From positions 1 to 16,767 of the forward strand of contig CABUVF010000029.1 in assembly GCA_902494945.1 (NCBI GenBank): 16,767 nucleotides of DNA. Direction: 5' to 3'. The DNA comes from an uncultured Collinsella sp. (lineage in GTDB: Bacteria > Actinomycetota > Coriobacteriia > Coriobacteriales > Coriobacteriaceae). Below, piece by piece: positions 14,801-16,767 of the stretch (the stretch's first letter is position 1; each line of letters starts with the position of its first letter). Under the pieces are notes generated by a model. That model worked only from the letters and a program-made list of their open reading frames with translations. It was not told the DNA's origin and did no database searches. The translations under genes and the position numbers were made by a program.

Positions 14801-15313
14801 GACGAGGTCGACCAGGCGCTCAGGGCGCTCGAGAGCGCCCGCGACGCGCTCGAGAAGACCCCGGTGGTCCCGGTCGAGAATCCGACTAAGAAGCAGCTCA
14901 AGGCCCTGGTCAAGCAGGCGAAGGAGACTGACACCAGGGGCAAGACGGCCGAGTCTGTCAAGGCCCTGACGGATGCCATTACCTACGCCGAGGACGTCTT
15001 GGGTGATGAGAATGCTTCCGACACCCAGATCCAGGCGGCCTATAGCCAGCTCAAGCTGGCCATTGAGAGCCTCAAGGATGCCGATTCCGGCAACCAGGGC
15101 GGCTCGGGCAACCAGGGTTCCGGCAATGGCTCGAACGGCGGCAACCAGGCGGGCAAGCCCGCAGGCGACAAGGCCCAGGGCAGCAAGAAGAACGGTTCGG
15201 CGATTCCCAATACCGGAGACCAGACGGCGGCGACCGTCGCGACCGTCGGTGGTCTTGGCGCCATCATCGCCGCGATCGGCGCTTTCTTCCATCGTCGCAG
15301 CAAGGCTAAGTAG
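8900..15313 (+). CDS. Secreted, wall-anchored multimodular GH31 glycosidase
   Basis: A 2137-residue surface enzyme, probably an alpha-glycosidase, possibly alpha-N-acetylgalactosaminidase (inference). Modules by residue: signal peptide 1-35 (AIA-TP); GH31 N-terminal beta-sandwich about 40-280; GH31 barrel about 280-660, likely nucleophile D480 (LKTDVAWVG), acid/base D531 (IWTGDQ, compare HWLGDN), binding Asp 561 (GSDMDG); C-terminal sheets to about 965; FN3 967-1048; F5/8-type (CBM32-like) 1056-1188; dockerin-like loop D1240-D1251; cohesin-like 1270-1405; galactose-binding-like 1412-1582; Ig-like group 2 1584-1674; FIVAR 1676-1742; CBM32-like 1752-1910; FIVAR 1916-1988 and 1995-2061; Gly/Asn-rich linker; IPNTG 2102-2106, membrane helix about 2110-2130 and basic tail. 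The start at 8900 has AAAGGAG 5 bases upstream and begins the signal peptide; the frame from 8753 adds no family match. No frameshift seen. Monocistronic, with its own terminator. Confidence 0.93.
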   Translation: MRRNSIFTKRWVKGSAVLVATAATLVFANPQQAIATPLKGVDSATVSQSASNVVDIDFADGIKGRITFLEDGIFRYNVDPKGEFSEYATPRSKSHTAKIQAQPDTSDTYSKPSATVADKGDTIEITGGKATVILDKATGKMSIKSGDRVVVSESASLDLDKKGTVQTLAKEKSENFFGGGTQNGRFLHTNQTIAISNTNNWTDGGVASPNPFYWTSDGYGVLRNTFAEGSYDFGSTDSSTVTTLHSENEFDAYYFVATNEGASNVATEMLQDYYKVTGNPVLLPEYGFYLGHLNAYNRDGWSTTSGQKKWETKGSKSSSEKGDVKYESGMSTGYKLDGTLAAETLNGEGPTVDTENMKATDFDRQFSARQVIDDYEDNDMPLGWFLPNDGYGAGYGQNGYYKTGGVNSDGASSADRLNAVRANVDNLKKFTEYANSKGVSTGLWTQSNLEPDSNPETPWHLLRDFDAEVKTGGITTLKTDVAWVGSGYSFGLNGIKTAYDTVTTGANKRPNIITLDGWAGTQRFGGIWTGDQYGGNWEYIRFHIPTYIGQSLSGNPNIGSDMDGIFGGDPIISARDYQWKTFTPSMLDMDGWGTYRKSPMTHGDPYTGISRFYLKLKAQLMPYIYTSAASAANIDTGNGDAGLPMIRAMLLSDNSEYAASTSTQYQYMFGENFLVAPVYQDTQADENGNDIRNGIYLPNYGTDENPTIWIDYFSGKQYRGGQVLNNYEAPLWKLPLFVKANAIVPMYAENNNPEAVSDTNTKGTDRSQRIVEFFATEGDGTFTQYEDDGSSIENNTTEDDSYGTIDNISYGEHVSTVYSSKAAGGTATFTAEASQGGYNGYDSNRTTTFVANVSAKPTSVVAKNGGSALNVVEVDSQETFDAATPEAGQAVYFYSETPNLNHYGSDADGTEAEQGESFNNTKITTNPKVYVKFAKTDVAAAAQTLELGGFVNADATLTADRLNENLSAPTNLAAPEDATTPTSIKLTWGKVDGATSYDLKVDGTVFAVGDAAEFTHTDLAYNSKHTYQIRSRNAEGYSAWSDVLEANSALDPWRNVPDAEEITWEGSLYGSHKAELAFDHEFQSGDGGFHSGGNDLGKALTVDYGRAYKLDKLEYYPRDDAGNGTVTKMRVETSLDGVHWTSQEVDWARSADCKTVAFDGTVAARYVRMTPLASVGNFFSASEIAIYKTDGTDGFAVGSNLNKATISDGDYSNMKNYLGLENREPDTPTFGSQIRDHFADLNDNGVYDVYDYSFTMAGLDGGTKQKGKVAGSLAVIPSKTEVEAGDEITVDVYAADAKNVNALGALVNFKSDQFEFVSESIAQDGSTAGMENLSREKVQFVDGTQTINLAFANRGDGKLYNGTGAVASFKLKAKTAGKVELPSTSWLIGPACDALEFASDGTVTMPDVPQPTVAEYAQDAFNITMTNDELTTDDGTNVEKLIQQKSYNALFDNNEGDNGFEFLWNWSGNWDSEGKLPSYVKLPTTMTFAFKTPSKLDSVEVVNRNGGNGTVQKIKAVVTFEDGSIQEFAGGEYDSFLARYAFDLSAENKGKKATKVEVTPLEASGDQMLTLREVNFNYTQGVEAIEGVELGKNQTEFFEGDITPVDAKATPESAGYPYVTVESSDPSVVSVSAVQAGDSVSYYLRANKAGKAKITVASVLDPSKTASYEVEVKAGVDTSALVAALSKAAGYSESVYTKDSYAALTTAVEAAQKLLDSGQGSYSKKDVADATAKIEKAIDGLKMRPVDEKILINTPENRKNVKVAGFSSEADYEGSNAVNALDGDERTLWHSDWAHGTGMPQYLSVDLGRDYDLTDVTFLPRQDGGTNGDIFEAEILVSDTADGYEKGTAASMGTFAFDNDGRVLTDRGDWKQMSFGAARGRYVTVKVIHAGGGDVDAYCSMAELKFYGTAVPDPVAKDDLTAAIEKVDAELAAGDLKAGDYTEASWTALENALASARAILSDEDATQDEVDQALRALESARDALEKTPVVPVENPTKKQLKALVKQAKETDTRGKTAESVKALTDAITYAEDVLGDENASDTQIQAAYSQLKLAIESLKDADSGNQGGSGNQGSGNGSNGGNQAGKPAGDKAQGSKKNGSAIPNTGDQTAATVATVGGLGAIIAAIGAFFHRRSKAK

Positions 15314-15331
15314 CCCCAGCAACAGCTAAGC

Positions 15332-15375
15332 AAGCGTGCCCGCCGTCCCACCCAAGGACGGTGGGCACGCTTTTT
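15332..15375 (+). terminator. Intrinsic terminator of the GH31 gene
   Basis: AGCGTGCCCGCCGTCC (15333-15348) pairs with 15356-15371 over 16 positions with one G-U pair, loop CACCCAA, plus one more A-T pair outside. The T-run TTTTT (15371-15375) closes it. It lies 18 bases after the GH31 stop codon. Confidence 0.95.
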
Positions 15376-15432
15376 GAATGTAGGCAGAAAGCTCCGACCC
15401 TTCGGCCTTAATCTCGCAAAGCGTTCCGTCTC

Positions 15433-15464
15433 CCGCCGAACACATCAGCATCGGCGGCTATACT
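15433..15464 (+). promoter_or_regulatory. Possible purE promoter region
   Basis: TATACT at 15459-15464 is a fair -10 box, about 65 bases before the purE ATG, but no good -35 box lies 16-18 bases upstream. Immediately upstream is a 7-bp inverted repeat, CCGCCGA (15433-15439) and TCGGCGG (15451-15457), which could be an operator. Weak evidence. Confidence 0.3.
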
Positions 15465-15530
15465 TGAATTATTTGCAGTTAAGGGTCGCGGATTGGCCGC
15501 GTCACCGCTCTCAACAGGAGGTCTTTGTTT

Positions 15531-15995
15531 ATGGCAGATCAAAAGCCGGTTGTCGGGATCATCATGGGCTCCAAGTCCGATCTGGGTGTTATGGAAGGCT
15601 GCACCGCCGAGCTCGAGGCGCTCGGTGTGCCCTATGAACTCGTCATTGCGAGCGCACACCGCACGCCGGCGAAGGTCCACGAGTGGGCCTCGACTGCCGC
15701 CGATCGCGGTATCAAAGTGATTATCGCCGCCGCCGGCAAGGCTGCTCACCTGGGTGGTGTCGTGGCTGCCTTTACGCCGCTGCCGGTTATCGGTGTGCCT
15801 ATGAAGACGAGTGACCTGGGCGGTATGGATTCGCTGCTGTCGATGGTGCAGATGCCTTCGGGCGTACCCGTGGCCTGCGTTGCCATCAACGGCGCCAAGA
15901 ATGCCGCCATCTATGCCACGCAGATCTTGGGCGCATGCGACCCCGAGTACCGCAAGGTTATCGAGAAGATGAAGCAGGAGATGGCTGACGCCTAG
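15531..15995 (+). CDS. purE: PurE, N5-carboxyaminoimidazole ribonucleotide mutase
   Basis: A 154-residue cytoplasmic enzyme of de novo purine synthesis that moves the carboxyl group of N5-CAIR to C4, giving CAIR; the partner enzyme is PurK. The sequence shows the PurE core: GIIMGSKSDLGVMEG at the N-terminus, the catalytic-loop motif SAHRTP, then AAAGKAAHLGGVVAA, VIGVPMKTSDLGGMDSLLS, VQMPSGVPVA and a C-terminal NAAIYATQIL. The loop reads GKAAHLGG where E. coli has GGAAHLPG, a variation I think occurs in other Gram-positive PurE proteins. The start at 15531 has AGGAGG 9 bases upstream; the TTG at 15525 is too close to that site. The sortase gene follows after 35 bases without a terminator, so the two may be co-transcribed. 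Confidence 0.96.
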   Translation: MADQKPVVGIIMGSKSDLGVMEGCTAELEALGVPYELVIASAHRTPAKVHEWASTAADRGIKVIIAAAGKAAHLGGVVAAFTPLPVIGVPMKTSDLGGMDSLLSMVQMPSGVPVACVAINGAKNAAIYATQILGACDPEYRKVIEKMKQEMADA

Positions 15996-16030
15996 GCGTT
16001 CCGCCGTTTCACCGCAGTATAAGGAGAGCC

Positions 16031-16767
16031 ATGTCCGACTATCAGGGAAAACGATTCAAGGCTTCTCAGATTCCCGATCCGTCGAAGCCGGGTGCTGCCC
16101 ATGCGGCACAGCAGGGTCGGACATCCTCTCCTCAGCAGCCGCGCACGCCGCGCCCCGTGACACCGGCGACGCATCGTCGACAGGACGCGCCGGCCGCATA
16201 TCGACCTTCATCTTATAGCACCGCTAAGAAGCCGCCCCGGTCTTCATCGCATGCCACGCCGTCGGATTACACCGAGTCGCCGCGTAAAAAGCGCCGCTCC
16301 ATCATTCCTATTCTGCTCATCATCGTGGGCATCGGTCTGATTGTTGCCGCCGCTGCCATCTTTATCAATGCCCAGATTGGCTATAAGCAGGCGAGCGATT
16401 CGTATCAGAAAATCGAGAAGCAATATGTAAGCGATAAGGACGCCAGCGGCGTGCCGATTATCGACTTTGATGCACTTGCTCAGACGAACCCCGAGATTGT
16501 GGGTTGGATTTACGTGCCGGGAACCAACATCAACTATCCCGTGGTGCAGACCAACAACAACTCAAAATACCTCAACACGCTGTTCGATGGCACGTCTAAC
16601 GCCTCGGGTGCCATCTTCTTGGATAGCGATGACACCGCGCCGGGAATGGTCGACCAGCAGACCACGATCTACGGCCACCATATGAACGATGGGTCGATGT
16701 TCAACGTGATTTCGGATACGACTGACCAGGCAACGTTCGATAGCATTGAATATGTGTACTACATCAC
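16031..16767 (+). CDS. srtB: Class B sortase, 3' truncated
   Basis: An open frame of 245 residues running off the window end. Sortases are membrane transpeptidases that cut sorting signals and attach surface proteins to the wall or to each other. Residues 1-90 are cytoplasmic, Pro/Ser/Gln-rich and basic, probably disordered, ending in RKKRRS; about 91-113 is one membrane helix (IIPILLIIVGIGLIVAAAA); the outer domain begins DFDALAQTNPEIVGWIYVPG, followed by NINYPVVQTNNNSKYL, GAIFLDSD and TIYGHHMNDGSMF. The class B pattern GHxMxDGSMF gives catalytic His 216. The catalytic Cys and Arg must lie beyond 16767. The start at 16031 has AAGGAG 4 bases upstream. The GH31 protein, with a sorting signal, is encoded less than 1 kb upstream and is a possible substrate (inference). 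Confidence 0.93.
   Translation, partial: MSDYQGKRFKASQIPDPSKPGAAHAAQQGRTSSPQQPRTPRPVTPATHRRQDAPAAYRPSSYSTAKKPPRSSSHATPSDYTESPRKKRRSIIPILLIIVGIGLIVAAAAIFINAQIGYKQASDSYQKIEKQYVSDKDASGVPIIDFDALAQTNPEIVGWIYVPGTNINYPVVQTNNNSKYLNTLFDGTSNASGAIFLDSDDTAPGMVDQQTTIYGHHMNDGSMFNVISDTTDQATFDSIEYVYYI

Noticed and set aside
13667..15322. A 551-codon open frame on the minus strand antisense to the 3' part of the GH31 gene
   Set aside because: High-GC coding DNA often leaves long antisense frames open. The product is a low-complexity Leu/Val/Gly/Arg mixture with no family features, while the plus strand encodes clear domains throughout.
15436..15442. CCGAACA before purE as a PurR box
   Set aside because: A 7-mer is expected about twice by chance in this window, and the second box and the A/T flanks of the known Bacillus/Lactococcus PurBox are missing.
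15988..15999. Perfect 12-bp palindrome ACGCCTAGGCGT over the purE stop codon
   Set aside because: Single copy, partly coding and short; it could form only a 4-bp stem. Likely chance in GC-rich DNA.

Overview
The window is high-GC, tightly packed bacterial DNA with good Shine-Dalgarno sites. It carries a mannose-family PTS, a giant sortase-anchored glycosidase with FIVAR, cohesin-like and dockerin-like modules, and a class B sortase. This suggests a Gram-positive gut actinobacterium of the Coriobacteriia, such as Collinsella. That assignment is inference from gene style; the window has no rRNA or other taxonomic marker.

Layout. (1) 1-3252: carB, large subunit of carbamoyl-phosphate synthase, cut at its 5' end by the window edge. 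It converges on (2) 3467-4249 (minus): a GntR/UTRA regulator, with a bidirectional terminator between them. (3) A 308-bp divergent control region, AT-rich in its middle part. (4) 4558-7321: a four-gene mannose-family PTS operon, EIIA-EIIB-EIIC-EIID, closed by a strong terminator. (5) 7391-7453: a long-range hairpin of unknown role. (6) 7517-7843: a small two-helix membrane protein. (7) 7912-8388: a MarR-family regulator. (8) 8389-8899: a 511-bp non-coding stretch rich in inverted repeats. (9) 8900-15313: a 2137-residue secreted GH31 glycosidase with many binding modules and an IPNTG-type cell-wall sorting signal, followed by a terminator. (10) 15531-15995: purE. (11) 16031 to the window end: a class B sortase, cut before its catalytic Cys and Arg.

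Working model (inference). The wall-anchored GH31 enzyme releases a sugar outside the cell, possibly alpha-linked N-acetylgalactosamine from mucin-type glycans. The PTS imports and phosphorylates a sugar, and the UTRA regulator senses a sugar phosphate and controls the PTS operon. The GH31 and PTS leaders share an 11-bp motif, GTACCGAACAT, at nearly the same distance from the start codon, which hints at joint control. The sortase may anchor the GH31 protein.

The most notable non-coding signals are these. A 16-nt-loop palindromic element occurs once in each of two intergenic regions, in opposite orientation, with identical loops and two fully compensated base-pair changes in the stem. A 17-bp hairpin at 7391-7453 pairs completely only as plus-strand RNA. 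Short stem-loops sit just upstream of the Shine-Dalgarno sites of EIIA, EIIB, EIIC and GH31. I saw no tRNA, rRNA, CRISPR array, IS element or origin.
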